Assembly: GCA_040882055.1 (NCBI GenBank)
Contig: JBBECA010000048.1
Coordinates: forward strand, 1 to 64,000
Reading direction: 5' to 3'
Source of the DNA: Nitriliruptor sp040882055
GTDB lineage: Bacteria; Actinomycetota; Nitriliruptoria; Nitriliruptorales; Nitriliruptoraceae
Length of the DNA: 64,000 nt
A program made the position numbers and the translations under genes. Below the pieces are notes generated by a model that had not been told where the DNA came from, searched no databases, and saw only the letters and a program-made list of their open reading frames with translations. Below, piece after piece: positions 8,542 through 17,315 of the stretch (its first letter is position 1; the number at the start of each line of letters is the position of its first letter).

Positions 8542-9417
8542 ATGAGCTACCAGGTCAGCCTCGAGGTCTTCGAGGGCCCGTTCGACCTGCTGCTGCAGCT
8601 CATCGCGCGGCGCCGGGTCGACGTGACCGAGGTCGACCTCGCCGAGATCACGGCGGACTTCCTCACCCACCTCGCCTCGCTCGACGACCTCGACCTCGAG
8701 ACCGCCACCCGGTTCCTGGTGGTGGCCGCGACGCTGATCGAGCTGAAGGCGGCTCGGCTCCTGCCGGCCGAGGACCGCCAGGAGCTCGAGGACCTGCTCG
8801 GGGAAGCGCGCGACCTGCTCTACGCCCGCCTGCTCGAGTACCGGGCCTTCCGCGACGTCGCGCGGATCGTGGCGCACCGGCTCGGCCAACACGAGTCCCA
8901 CCTCGCGCGTGACGTGCCACCGGAGCCCTGGATCGCCCGGCTGGTTCCGGAGACCCCCCTGCCCATCGACGCGAACGGGCTCGCGGCGCTGGCGGCTGCG
9001 GCCTTCGCGCCGACCCCCGAGCGCACCGTCGACCTGTCGCACATCCGTCGCAGCTACGTGTCGGTCCGCGAGGCGGCGCTCACGCTCCTGACCTCGCTGC
9101 CGGACGCGGGCGCCGAACGACCCTTCCCCGAGCTGGTGGCCGGCCGCACCCGCGGTGACCGGGTGGTGTTCTTCCTCGCCCTGCTCGAGCTGTTCAAGCT
9201 CGGTCACGTCGAGTTGGCCCAGCCGGACCTGCGCAGCACCCTGCACGTCGCCCGCACCGGGGGCGGTCGTGACCTCGAGTCGATGCTCGAGGAGCTGACC
9301 GACGACGAGCCAGCGGACGGACCCACCGGCGACCCGGCCGACGGCCCCACCAGCGACGACCACCGCGACGACACGGCTGCGGACCAGCTGCCCGTCGCCA
9401 CCGGAGCACCTTCGTGA
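8542..9417 (+). CDS. scpA: Segregation and condensation protein ScpA (kleisin)
   Basis: Kleisin subunit that bridges SMC heads and, with ScpB, condenses and segregates the chromosome. The characteristic N-terminus YQVSLEVFEGPFDLLLQLIA begins two residues after ATG 8542, which fixes the start; the open frame upstream is antisense to the kinase. Helical N-terminal and winged-helix C-terminal kleisin ends are present (RGDRVVFFLALLELFKLGHV). The last 40 residues are Asp/Thr/Pro-rich with a repeated DGPT unit and look disordered. It overlaps scpB by 4 bp, the usual scpA-scpB-rluB order. Confidence 0.95.
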   Translation: MSYQVSLEVFEGPFDLLLQLIARRRVDVTEVDLAEITADFLTHLASLDDLDLETATRFLVVAATLIELKAARLLPAEDRQELEDLLGEARDLLYARLLEYRAFRDVARIVAHRLGQHESHLARDVPPEPWIARLVPETPLPIDANGLAALAAAAFAPTPERTVDLSHIRRSYVSVREAALTLLTSLPDAGAERPFPELVAGRTRGDRVVFFLALLELFKLGHVELAQPDLRSTLHVARTGGGRDLESMLEELTDDEPADGPTGDPADGPTSDDHRDDTAADQLPVATGAPS

Positions 9418-10508
9418 CCGCACAACCTCCCGGCGACGTCGCCACCGACGTGGACGACACCACCGCGACCGAACCCGGTGCGGCGGCCGAGCTGCCGTTC
9501 GAGGCGGTCGAGCCGTTCACCCCGGTCGAGCTCGAGCCCGGCGCTGCCATCGGGGCGCTCGCGGCGCTCGAGCCGGCCACCGCGGCCGGGCTCGAGGCGC
9601 TGCTGTTCCTGGCCGAGGAACCGATCGACGTCGTCACGCTGGCGGAGACGCTGGAGCTCGACCCGGAGGACGTGGACGCCGCCTGCCAGGGGCTGGCCCA
9701 CCGTCACCTGACCGAACAGCGAGGCACCGAGGTCCGGCGGGCCGCCGGCGGGTGGCGCATGTACTCCGCTGCACTGGCGCGTCCGGTCCTCGAACGTTGG
9801 GCCCTCGCCGGCCGGACCGGGCGACTGACCCAGGCCGCGCTCGAGACGTTGGCGGTGATCGCCTACAAGCAGCCGATCGGTCGTCAGGAGATCGGGGAGA
9901 TCCGCGGAGTCAACGCCGATGGGGCCGTCCGCAGCCTCGTCGCGCGCGGCTTCGTGACCGAGGTCGGCCGGTCGGACTCCCCGGGCCAGGCGGTGCTCTA
10001 CGGCACGACGACGCTGCTGCTCGAGCGGCTCGGGATCGACCGGATCGACCAGCTCCCACCGCTCACCGACTTCCTGCCCGAACACAGCGCACCCGATGAG
10101 CCCGAGCTCGGGCGGCTCAAGGAGGTCCGGCAACGGCTGGCGGCCGGTGGGGATCTGCCGGGCCCCGGAGACGCACGCGAGGCGGCGACGCGCCGCTTCG
10201 GTGACGTGCGAGCCCGGTTGGCGGTCGCCGGCGCCGAGGCGGCACCGGTCGACGCTGCGGAGGACGACGGTGACGACGATGCGTTGCCGCCACCCCGGGT
10301 GTCGCGCGACGACCGTCGCGACGACGAGGCGGAGATGGATCAGTTGACCGACCGGCTCGAGGACGCTGCACGCTCCGCGGTCGACCGTCTCCGGCAGGCC
10401 GTGAGCGCCACGGCCGAACGCGAGGCCGCCGAGGACGCCGAAGGCACCGAAGGTCCGGAGGCCGAGGGAGCACGCACGACGGGGAGTCCGGAGGACGACC
10501 GTGGCTGA
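9414..10508 (+). CDS. scpB: Segregation and condensation protein ScpB, extended
   Basis: Partner of ScpA in the SMC complex. GTG 9414 overlaps the scpA stop. The core of two winged helices lies at about residues 55-225 (ALLFLAEEPIDVVTLAETLE, TQAALETLAVIAYKQPI, IRGVNADGAVRSLVARGFV). At 364 residues it is much longer than the roughly 200-residue family norm. The additions are an acidic N-terminal leader of about 50 residues and a charged, Asp/Glu/Arg-rich C-terminal tail of about 120 residues, both likely disordered. It overlaps rluB by 8 bp. Confidence 0.93.
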   Translation: MTAQPPGDVATDVDDTTATEPGAAAELPFEAVEPFTPVELEPGAAIGALAALEPATAAGLEALLFLAEEPIDVVTLAETLELDPEDVDAACQGLAHRHLTEQRGTEVRRAAGGWRMYSAALARPVLERWALAGRTGRLTQAALETLAVIAYKQPIGRQEIGEIRGVNADGAVRSLVARGFVTEVGRSDSPGQAVLYGTTTLLLERLGIDRIDQLPPLTDFLPEHSAPDEPELGRLKEVRQRLAAGGDLPGPGDAREAATRRFGDVRARLAVAGAEAAPVDAAEDDGDDDALPPPRVSRDDRRDDEAEMDQLTDRLEDAARSAVDRLRQAVSATAEREAAEDAEGTEGPEAEGARTTGSPEDDRG

Positions 10509-11343
10509 AGAGCGTCTGCAGAAGGTGCTCGCTGCCGCCGGGGTGGCGTCGCGGCGTGCCTGCGAGGGCTTCATCATCGAGGGGCGCGTCACCGTCAACG
10601 GTGAGGTCGCCGAGCTCGGGTCGAAGGTGGACCGCACGCGCGACGTGGTCGCCGTCGACGGTGAGCGCGTCAACGTCGATCCGGACCGGGTGTACGTCAT
10701 GCTGAACAAGCCGCAGGGTGTGGTCAGTACGGCCGAGGATCCCGAAGGGCGGCCGACGGTCGTGGACCTCATCAACCTGCCGCAGCGGCTGTTCCCGATC
10801 GGCCGGCTCGACCTCGACACCGAGGGCCTGCTGCTGCTGTCCAACGACGGCGAGCTCACCAACGCGCTGCTGCACCCGTCCCGCGAGATCGAGCGGTGGT
10901 ACGTCGCCTTGGTCCCGGGTCCGGTCAAGGGTCGGGTCCTGAGCGCGCTCGCGGAGGGCGTCGAGCTCGAGGACGGGGTCGCTCGGGCCAAGCGCGTCAA
11001 GGTGCTCGAGGAGGGCAAGGGGAAGGCGCTGCTCGAGGTCGTCATGACCGAGGGCCGCAAGCGGGAGGTGCGGCGGATGCTGGCCGAGGTCGGGCTGCCG
11101 GTCGAGCGCCTGGCCCGGGTCCGTTTCGCCGACGTCGACCTCGGCGAGCTGCGGCAGGGCAAGTGGCGCTTCCTCACCCAGGCGGAGATCGGTGCGCTCC
11201 ACGACGCCGCGCGGGCCGGCGAGGCCCGTGCCCGTACCTCGAAGCAGCGACAGGCACGCAGGACGACCCGCGAGGAGCGGGGCAACCGCCGGCGCGCCGG
11301 TGACGGCGGTCCCCGGCGTGATGGCAGCGGGGGTGGCCGGTGA
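10501..11343 (+). CDS. rluB: 23S rRNA pseudouridine synthase, RluB/RsuA family
   Basis: Converts a uridine in rRNA to pseudouridine. The N-terminal S4 RNA-binding domain is clear (ERLQKVLAAAGVASRRACEG). The catalytic domain has Asp104 in GRLDLDTEGLLLLSNDGEL, the family active-site motif, and the later TEGRKREVRRMLAEVG. A basic Arg/Gly-rich tail of about 50 residues follows residue 230 and probably binds RNA. Its place directly after scpB matches Rv1711 of M. tuberculosis. The exact rRNA position modified is inferred from RluB of other bacteria. Confidence 0.92.
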   Translation: MAEERLQKVLAAAGVASRRACEGFIIEGRVTVNGEVAELGSKVDRTRDVVAVDGERVNVDPDRVYVMLNKPQGVVSTAEDPEGRPTVVDLINLPQRLFPIGRLDLDTEGLLLLSNDGELTNALLHPSREIERWYVALVPGPVKGRVLSALAEGVELEDGVARAKRVKVLEEGKGKALLEVVMTEGRKREVRRMLAEVGLPVERLARVRFADVDLGELRQGKWRFLTQAEIGALHDAARAGEARARTSKQRQARRTTREERGNRRRAGDGGPRRDGSGGGR

Positions 11344-11711
11344 GCGAACCCCGGGTCCGGGCGCTTCGAGGCGCCACCACGCTGGACGTCGACGAGCGCG
11401 ACCACCTCATCGAACGCACGCAGGAGGTGATGGCCGCGATCTTCGCGCGCAACGAGCTCGCGGAGGACGACCTCATCTCGATCGTCTTCACCGCCACCTC
11501 CGACATCCACTCGGCGTTCCCCGCCGAGGCGGCCCGTGAGGCCGGTTTCACGCACGTGCCCCTGATGTGTGCCCGCGAGCTCGAGATCGACGGTGGGATC
11601 GCGCGCTGCGTCCGTCTGCTCATCCACGCCTACACGCGTCGCGGCGCCGACGAGCTGCGGCACGTCTACCTCCACGAGGCGAGGCAGCTGCGCACGGACC
11701 TGCCGGAGTGA
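11340..11711 (+). CDS. aroH: Chorismate mutase, AroH class
   Basis: Rearranges chorismate to prephenate for phenylalanine and tyrosine synthesis. Length 123 and features fit the monofunctional B. subtilis AroH trimer fold: VRALRGATTLDVDERDHLIE at the start, then DLISIVFTATSDIHSAFPAE and VPLMCARELEI, with the active-site Arg and Cys/Glu region present. It starts 4 bp inside rluB and its stop overlaps tyrA, so it feeds prephenate directly to the next encoded enzyme. This AroH class is less common in actinobacteria than the AroQ class. Confidence 0.93.
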   Translation: MSEPRVRALRGATTLDVDERDHLIERTQEVMAAIFARNELAEDDLISIVFTATSDIHSAFPAEAAREAGFTHVPLMCARELEIDGGIARCVRLLIHAYTRRGADELRHVYLHEARQLRTDLPE

Positions 11712-12859
11712 CGGCGCTCGACGCCCCAGGTGGTCCCGGACCCGGCGGTCTGCGCCGGATCGCCGTCGTCGGCGCCGGACTGGTCGGTGGTTCGGTCGCC
11801 GCTGCGCTCCGGGCGGCGGGAGCCGACGTGACGCTCACCGACGCTGACGCCGACGTCCGGCGGCGGGCGGCAGCCAGCGGGCTCGCCGACCGGGTGGTCG
11901 ACGAGCTCGAGCGCGCGGTGGCCGACGCCGAGCTGGTGGTCGTCGCCGTCCCTGCGCACGTCACGCCCGCGGTGGTGCACCAGGTCGCTCGGGTGGCACC
12001 CAGCGCTGCGCTCCTCACCGACGTGGCCAGCCTCAAGGGTGAGCTGGTCCCGGCGGTCGAAGCGCTGCTCGCGGACGACGAGCTGTCGCCCGGTCGGTTC
12101 GTCGGAGGGCACCCGATGGCTGGCAGCGAGCGCAGCGGTCCCGAAGCGGCCGACGCGCAGCTGTTCCAGGGGGCGACGTGGGTGCTGACACCCACCGCAC
12201 ACACCGATCACGCGGCGTTGACCGCCCTGTCAGCGGTCCTGCGCGCGATCGGCGCCCGGGTCCTCGCGCTCGATCCCGACCTGCACGACCAGCTCGTGGC
12301 GGTCACCTCGCACCTGCCGCAGGTGGCGGCGTCGGCGTTGGCGGACGTGGCGGCCGGGACCGCAGGTCGTCTCGGCGAGGCCGTCATGGCCGTCGCCGGG
12401 GGAGGGTTCCGTGACACGACCCGGATCGCGGCGTCGGACCCGGATCTGTGGGTGGGGATCCTCGGGGGGAACCGGGAGGCGGTGCTCGAGGCCATCGTCG
12501 CGCTGGAGGTCCGTCTCGCGGACGTCCGGCGTGCGCTGCTGGAGCACGACGACACCGACCTGCGGGCGCTGCTGGAGCGGGCGTCGGTCGCCCGACGCGG
12601 GCTGGTGCGTAGCGACGTCGGCACGGAGACGGTCGATCTGGTCGTGGCGCTCGACGATCGCCCGGGGGCCCTGGCGGCGGCCACCAACGCGCTCGGCGAG
12701 GCGGGTATCAACGTCTCCGACCTCGCGATGCGCCACGCCTCCGCGGGGGATCGGGGCGCGCTGCTGGTACGGATCGAGGCGACGACCGAAGCGCGAGCCA
12801 TCACCGCCCTGGCGGGCGTCGGCCTCGCCGCGCACGTCGAACCGGGAGGTGGCTCGTGA
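11708..12859 (+). CDS. tyrA: Prephenate dehydrogenase with C-terminal ACT domain
   Basis: Oxidatively decarboxylates prephenate to 4-hydroxyphenylpyruvate. GTG 11708 overlaps the aroH stop (GTGA). The NAD-binding Rossmann motif is RIAVVGAGLVGGSVAAALRA near residues 14-33. Substrate-domain motifs include GGHPMAGSERSGPEA and HLPQVAASALAD. Residues about 310-383 form an ACT domain (VALDDRPGALAAATNALGEA), which in related enzymes binds tyrosine for feedback inhibition. No mutase domain is fused, consistent with the separate aroH gene. Length 383 is normal for the ACT-containing form. Confidence 0.93.
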   Translation: MTALDAPGGPGPGGLRRIAVVGAGLVGGSVAAALRAAGADVTLTDADADVRRRAAASGLADRVVDELERAVADAELVVVAVPAHVTPAVVHQVARVAPSAALLTDVASLKGELVPAVEALLADDELSPGRFVGGHPMAGSERSGPEAADAQLFQGATWVLTPTAHTDHAALTALSAVLRAIGARVLALDPDLHDQLVAVTSHLPQVAASALADVAAGTAGRLGEAVMAVAGGGFRDTTRIAASDPDLWVGILGGNREAVLEAIVALEVRLADVRRALLEHDDTDLRALLERASVARRGLVRSDVGTETVDLVVALDDRPGALAAATNALGEAGINVSDLAMRHASAGDRGALLVRIEATTEARAITALAGVGLAAHVEPGGGS

Positions 12860-14184
12860 CCGCAGCCGATCGCGTCCGGATCCACCCCGCCGAGCTCGAC
12901 GGTGAAGTCGCGGTCCCGGGGGACAAGTCGCTCAGCCACCGCGCGCTCCTGTTCAGCGCGTTCTCGGACAGCCCCGTGCGCGTCACCGGTCTGGCGCCAT
13001 CGGGCGACGTGGCATCGAGCGCGGCGGCCCTCCGGACGATGGGGGCGACCGTCACGCTCGAGGCCGGCCCCGATGGGGGGTTGTCAGGGATCGTCCACGG
13101 TCCGCTCGGCGAGCCGGACGACGTGGTCGACTGCGGCAACTCGGGGACCTCCCTGCGGCTGTTGGCCGGCATCGCTGCTGGGATCGACGGGGTGACGGTC
13201 CTGACCGGGGACGCCTCGCTCCGGCGGCGCCCGGTGGATCGCGTCGCGATCCCGCTGATGCAGATGGGTGCACGGCTCGACGCCCGCGACGGCGGGCACC
13301 GCCCACCGCTCGTGATCCGGGGCGGCGACCTCGTCGGCACCGAGTACCTGAGCCCGGTGGCGTCGGCGCAGGTGAAGTCCGCGGTGCTGCTCGCGGGCCT
13401 CCGGGCGCGAGGGATGACCACGGTGACCTCACCGTTGCCGTCGCGGGACCACACCGAACGGCTGCTCGCCCACCTCGGCCACCCCGTCGGCCGCGAGGTC
13501 TACCGCGACGGCACCGAGGTCGTGACGGTCGAGCCGCTCGTGCGCGGCCTCATCCCGGCCGACATCGCCGTCGCCCGTGATCCGTCGTCAGCGGCGTTCT
13601 GGCTGGTGGCCGCGGCCTGCGGCGCGGGGTCCGTCACCGCGACGGGGGTGTGCGCGAACCCGCTCCGGCTCGGCATCGTGGCCGCGCTCCGTCGTCTGGG
13701 TGCCGACATCGAGGTCACCGACCGCGGAGTCGCCGCGGGTGAGCCGCTCGCGGACCTCGCCGCGCACCCGGCGTCCCTCACCGGTGCGGTGCTGCAGGGG
13801 CAGCTGGTGGTCGACGCCATCGACGAGCTGCCGGTTCTCGCGCTCGCCGGAGCGTGCAGCGCCGACGGTCTCGAGGTCCGCGACGCGACGGAGCTGCGGG
13901 TCAAGGAATCCGATCGCATCGCCGTGTTGGCCACCGCGCTGCGGTCCCTCGGCCTCGAGGTGGAGGAACGCCCGGACGGGTACCGTGTGCCCGGTGGTCA
14001 GCGCCCCGGTCCGGGGACCGTCGAGGCGCACGGCGACCACCGCATCGCGATGACGGCCGCCATCGCCGCGGTGATCGGGACCGGTCCGGTCGAGATCACC
14101 GGCTTCGGCGCGGTCGCGACCTCGTACCCGACCTTTCTCGACGACCTCGTCCGCCTCGGTGGCCGAGCCGACGTCCTCTCCTGA
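12856..14184 (+). CDS. aroA: 3-phosphoshikimate 1-carboxyvinyltransferase (EPSP synthase)
   Basis: Joins shikimate-3-phosphate and phosphoenolpyruvate in the shikimate pathway. GTG 12856 overlaps the tyrA stop. Family signatures are present: VAVPGDKSLSHRALLFSA (substrate-binding Lys and Ser), DCGNSGTSLRLLAGIAAG, RPVDRVAIPLMQMGA and LRVKESDRIAVLATAL. Length 442 is typical. Its place between tyrA and cmk puts three aromatic-pathway genes inside the scpAB-rluB-cmk-der cluster, where mycobacteria, as I recall, have rluB next to cmk. Confidence 0.96.
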   Translation: MTAADRVRIHPAELDGEVAVPGDKSLSHRALLFSAFSDSPVRVTGLAPSGDVASSAAALRTMGATVTLEAGPDGGLSGIVHGPLGEPDDVVDCGNSGTSLRLLAGIAAGIDGVTVLTGDASLRRRPVDRVAIPLMQMGARLDARDGGHRPPLVIRGGDLVGTEYLSPVASAQVKSAVLLAGLRARGMTTVTSPLPSRDHTERLLAHLGHPVGREVYRDGTEVVTVEPLVRGLIPADIAVARDPSSAAFWLVAAACGAGSVTATGVCANPLRLGIVAALRRLGADIEVTDRGVAAGEPLADLAAHPASLTGAVLQGQLVVDAIDELPVLALAGACSADGLEVRDATELRVKESDRIAVLATALRSLGLEVEERPDGYRVPGGQRPGPGTVEAHGDHRIAMTAAIAAVIGTGPVEITGFGAVATSYPTFLDDLVRLGGRADVLS

Positions 14185-14200
14185 CGAAGAGCAGCCCCCT

Positions 14201-16318
14201 GTGAGCGACCAGACCGCGCCTCCCGTGCCCGACGACGAGATCGTCTGGCTCGATGACGACGACGCACCGGTCGTGGCCATCGACGGCCCGGCCGGGAGCG
14301 GGAAGTCGACCGTCGCGGCACGGGTCGCCGAGGCGCTCGATGTCCCGCACATCGATACCGGGGCGCTCTACCGGGCCGCGACGCTCGCCTGCCTACGCGC
14401 CGGCGTCGACCTCGATGATGGTGCGAACTGCACGTCGGTGACCGTGGCGAGCCGGATCGACCGCGACGACGTGGCGGGCCGCACCTACCTCGACGGCGAG
14501 GACGTCGAGGACGAGATCCGTGGCCCCGAGGTGACGGCCGCCGTCTCCACCGTCAGTGCCCACCACGGCGTCCGCAGCGCCCTGACCCCGGCGATGCGCC
14601 GCGCCGTGCGCGACGGTGGCGTGGTCGAGGGCCGTGACATCGGCTCGGTCGTGCTGCCGGACGCCGACGTCAAGGTCTTCCTGACGGCCTCGATCGAGGA
14701 ACGTGCCCGACGGCGCGCCGAACAGAGCGGCCGCGAGGACGTCGAGGCGCTGGTCGCCGAGCTGCGCACCAGGGACGCCGCCGACAGCGATCGGCCCGTC
14801 GACCCCCTGGTGCGTGCCGACGACGCGATCGAGATCGACACCGACGAGCTGACCGCGGACGAGGTCGTCGATGTGATCGTCGACCGGGTGGCCGATCTGC
14901 GCGCCGGCCTGGACCCTGACGAGCCCGCCGCAGCCGAACCGGCTGACCCCATCGCCGCCAACCGGGCCCTGCCGCGTGTCGCCATCGTCGGCCGCCCGAA
15001 CGTCGGCAAGTCCACCCTCGTCAACCGCGTCCTCGGTCGACGGGTCACGATCGTCGAGGAGAAGCCCGGTGTCACCCGGGACCGGACCGAGCACATCGCC
15101 GACTGGCTCGGTCGCCGGTTCGTCGTGGTCGACACCGGCGGCTGGGAGCATGCCGCGGAGGGGATGTCCGCGCGTATCGTCGAACAGGCCGAGGCGGCGA
15201 TCGCGTCGGCCGACATCGTCCTGTTCGTCGTCGACGCGACCGTCGGCGCGCTCGAGGACGACGAGCGCTACGCCAAGCTCATCCGGCGCAGCGGCGTGCC
15301 GTCGGTGCTGGTCGCGAACAAGGTCGACAGCGACAGCCACGAGCACCTCGTCCACGACCTCTACGGGCTCGGGCTCGACGCGGCCTACGGCGTCTCGGCC
15401 CGACACGGTCGCGGCATCGGCGAGCTGCTCGATGCGGTGCTCGACACGTTGCCGGCGCCGCCCCCCGAGGTCATCGCCGGGCTCGCCGAGGCTGACCGGG
15501 TGCCCCGCGTCGCGCTGGTCGGCAAACCGAACGTCGGCAAGTCGTCGCTGTTCAACAAGCTCCTCGGCGAGGAGCGTTCGATCGTCGACCCGGTCGCCCA
15601 CACCACCCGGGACGCGGTCGACACCATGGTGGAGGTGGACGGCGAACCGTGGGTGTTCGTGGACACCGCGGGGATGCGGCGCCGCTACCGGACCGGTGAG
15701 GACACCGAGCTGTTCTCGGTGGACCGGACCAGGGCGGCGATCGAGGGCGCCGACCTCGTGCTGTTCCTGCTCGACGCGTCCGAACCGCTCGGCGAGCAGG
15801 ACCAACGGCTCGCGGCGCTCCTGCGCGACGCTGGCCGCGGGTTGGTCCTGGTGCTCAACAAGTGGGACCAGGTCGACGAGCAGCGGCGCGAGGATCTCGA
15901 GAAGGAGCTCGACCGGCTGTTGAGCTTCGCCGCCTGGGCGCCGCGCATCAACATCTCGGCGCTCACCGGCCGGGGGCTGCGCCGCGTCATGCCCCAGCTA
16001 CGCACGGTGTGGGGCAACTACCAGCGGCGCGTGCCGACGCGCAGCCTGAACCGGCTCATCGCCGACGCGGTCGCGCACCAGGCGCCGCCGCGCCGGGGCC
16101 AGAAGCAGCTCAAGATCCGCTACGCCACCCAGGCCGAGACCGGTCCGCCGCGCTTCGTGTTGTTCGGCAACGGGACCCTGCCGTACGGCTATCGGCGCTA
16201 CCTCGAGCGGACCATCCGTGAGGCCCACGACTTCACCGGCGTCCCGCTCATGCTCGACGATCGCCCGCCAGCACAGCGCGAGCACCAACGTCACCAACGG
16301 CGGCGCCCGGCTCGGTGA
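14201..16318 (+). CDS. der: Fused cytidylate kinase and ribosome-assembly GTPase Der
   Basis: A single 705-residue chain combining Cmk (phosphorylates CMP/dCMP) and Der/EngA (50S ribosome assembly). GTG 14201 is chosen after the aroA stop with a weak GAAGAG; GTG 14159, inside aroA, is possible. Residues about 25-235 are Cmk, with P-loop DGPAGSGKSTVAARVAEAL and EGRDIGSVVLPDADVKVFLT. Two Era-type G domains follow, with GRPNVGKS near 264 and GKPNVGKS near 440, and NKVD and NKWD as the G4 motifs. The KH-like end has QLKIRYATQAETGPPRFVLF. The fusion is known in some actinobacteria; M. tuberculosis has adjacent separate genes. Confidence 0.95.
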   Translation: MSDQTAPPVPDDEIVWLDDDDAPVVAIDGPAGSGKSTVAARVAEALDVPHIDTGALYRAATLACLRAGVDLDDGANCTSVTVASRIDRDDVAGRTYLDGEDVEDEIRGPEVTAAVSTVSAHHGVRSALTPAMRRAVRDGGVVEGRDIGSVVLPDADVKVFLTASIEERARRRAEQSGREDVEALVAELRTRDAADSDRPVDPLVRADDAIEIDTDELTADEVVDVIVDRVADLRAGLDPDEPAAAEPADPIAANRALPRVAIVGRPNVGKSTLVNRVLGRRVTIVEEKPGVTRDRTEHIADWLGRRFVVVDTGGWEHAAEGMSARIVEQAEAAIASADIVLFVVDATVGALEDDERYAKLIRRSGVPSVLVANKVDSDSHEHLVHDLYGLGLDAAYGVSARHGRGIGELLDAVLDTLPAPPPEVIAGLAEADRVPRVALVGKPNVGKSSLFNKLLGEERSIVDPVAHTTRDAVDTMVEVDGEPWVFVDTAGMRRRYRTGEDTELFSVDRTRAAIEGADLVLFLLDASEPLGEQDQRLAALLRDAGRGLVLVLNKWDQVDEQRREDLEKELDRLLSFAAWAPRINISALTGRGLRRVMPQLRTVWGNYQRRVPTRSLNRLIADAVAHQAPPRRGQKQLKIRYATQAETGPPRFVLFGNGTLPYGYRRYLERTIREAHDFTGVPLMLDDRPPAQREHQRHQRRRPAR

Positions 16319-16338
16319 GCCGCGGCGGCGCGCACGGG

Positions 16339-16368
16339 TTGGCCGGGTCCGACCCGTACCGGTAGCGT
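16339..16368 (+). promoter_or_regulatory. Promoter of tRNA-Pro (TTGGCC - 18 - TAGCGT)
   Basis: TTGGCC at 16339-16344 and TAGCGT at 16363-16368 are separated by 18 bp, close to vegetative sigma spacing, and end about 78 nt before the mature tRNA 5' end. The -10 fits the recurring TAGNNT hexamer of this window. Confidence 0.5.
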
Positions 16369-16446
16369 CGGCCCCTCGCGGTCGGCCCCCAGCCGGCCGC
16401 GTCTTGCGGCACCACCACGCGGCCCCGGCCGCGGATCGAGCACCAC

Positions 16447-16523
16447 CGGGCTGTGGCGCAGTCAGGTAGCGCACTCGTCTGGGGGGCGAGGGGTCGCCGG
16501 TTCAAGTCCGGCCAGCCCGACCA
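16447..16523 (+). tRNA. tRNA-Pro(GGG), CCA encoded
   Basis: The cloverleaf folds completely by eye. The acceptor stem CGGGCTG pairs with CAGCCCG and is followed by A and an encoded CCA. The D arm is GCGC/GCGC. The anticodon stem CTCGT/GCGAG encloses the 7-nt loop CTGGGGG, giving anticodon GGG, which reads CCC and CCU. The T arm is GCCGG TTCAAGT CCGGC. Total 77 nt. It sits alone between cmk-der and pgsA with its own promoter-like sequence and a terminator-like hairpin after it. Confidence 0.97.
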
Positions 16524-16534
16524 CGCACGACCGC

Positions 16535-16567
16535 CGAGGGCGGGACCGTCGACCGGTCCCGCCCTCG
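16535..16567 (+). terminator. Hairpin after tRNA-Pro
   Basis: A perfect 13-bp stem (CGAGGGCGGGACC with GGTCCCGCCCTCG) around a 7-nt loop lies 11 nt after the CCA end. No T-run follows, as is usual for hairpin terminators in very GC-rich actinobacteria. Confidence 0.75.
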
Positions 16568-16634
16568 CTGCGTGAGCGCCGGCGGCGGCTACCGTGCCTC
16601 GACCCGCCCTCCCTCCAGCCAGGAGCTCGCCGCC

Positions 16635-17255
16635 GTGCGCGTCTACGACATCGGCGGGCGCGACGATCGCCCGCAGGAGGCGTCGGGCCGCATCTGGACC
16701 TGGGCCAACGGGTTGTCCTTCGTGCGGCTGCTCGCGCTGCCGATCATCTACCTCGACCTCGTGAACGAGCGCTGGACGCGGGCGTTCGTCCTGCTGGTGG
16801 TCTTCAGCGCGACCGACTGGTTCGACGGCTACCTCGCCCGCCGTCTCGACCAGATGACCAAGCTCGGCAAGATGCTCGACCCCATCAGCGACCGACTGCT
16901 GTTCATCGTCGTCGGTGTCGCGTTCATCGTCGCGGGGCTGCTGCCGCTGTGGGCCGTGCTCGTGTTGCTCGTCCGGGAGGTGCTGGTGCTCGGCATCGGG
17001 GTGCTGATGATGTCGCGGGGGCGCCGGCCGCCCGACGTCTCCCGGCTCGGCAAGACGGCCACCTTCGGCCTCATGGCGTCGCTGCCGGTCTTCATCCTGG
17101 CTCGGGTCTTCGCGGACGCGTCGGGCGACCCGAACACCGCCCTGCTCGCGATCGCCTGGTTCGGCCTCGGCGTCAACGCCGTCCTGTCCTGGCTCGCGGC
17201 GCTCGGATACGTGCGCGTGCTGCGAGCGGGACCACCGGCGCCCGAAGCGGGCTAG
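16635..17255 (+). CDS. pgsA: CDP-alcohol phosphatidyltransferase, PgsA-like
   Basis: Integral membrane enzyme that transfers a phosphatidyl group from CDP-diacylglycerol to an alcohol, most likely glycerol-3-phosphate. The signature D-x2-DG-x2-AR-x8-G-x3-D-x3-D is intact (DWFDGYLARRLDQMTKLG, then KMLDPISD). Five to six hydrophobic segments follow. GTG 16635 is used because AGGAG lies at 16621-16625, and it gives a family-length 206 residues; an earlier start (16572) overlaps the terminator side. Position just before gcvH matches pgsA2 (Rv1822) of M. tuberculosis. The alcohol acceptor is inferred. Confidence 0.9.
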   Translation: MRVYDIGGRDDRPQEASGRIWTWANGLSFVRLLALPIIYLDLVNERWTRAFVLLVVFSATDWFDGYLARRLDQMTKLGKMLDPISDRLLFIVVGVAFIVAGLLPLWAVLVLLVREVLVLGIGVLMMSRGRRPPDVSRLGKTATFGLMASLPVFILARVFADASGDPNTALLAIAWFGLGVNAVLSWLAALGYVRVLRAGPPAPEAG

Positions 17256-17258
17256 AGT
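17253..17258 (+). promoter_or_regulatory. Candidate -10 box TAGAGT before gcvH
   Basis: TAGAGT overlaps the pgsA stop and lies 57 nt before the gcvH start. It belongs to the recurring TAGNNT set; no clear -35 is seen. Confidence 0.35.
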
Positions 17259-17315
17259 CTCGCCCCGGTCGCGTGTGGTCACGTGGCCGACGTCGAACCT
17301 CGTGAGGGAGCCGTC

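Noticed and set aside
16447..16523. Attachment site of an integrative element at tRNA-Pro
   Set aside because: No integrase and no second copy of the tRNA 3' end in the window; flanking genes are core.
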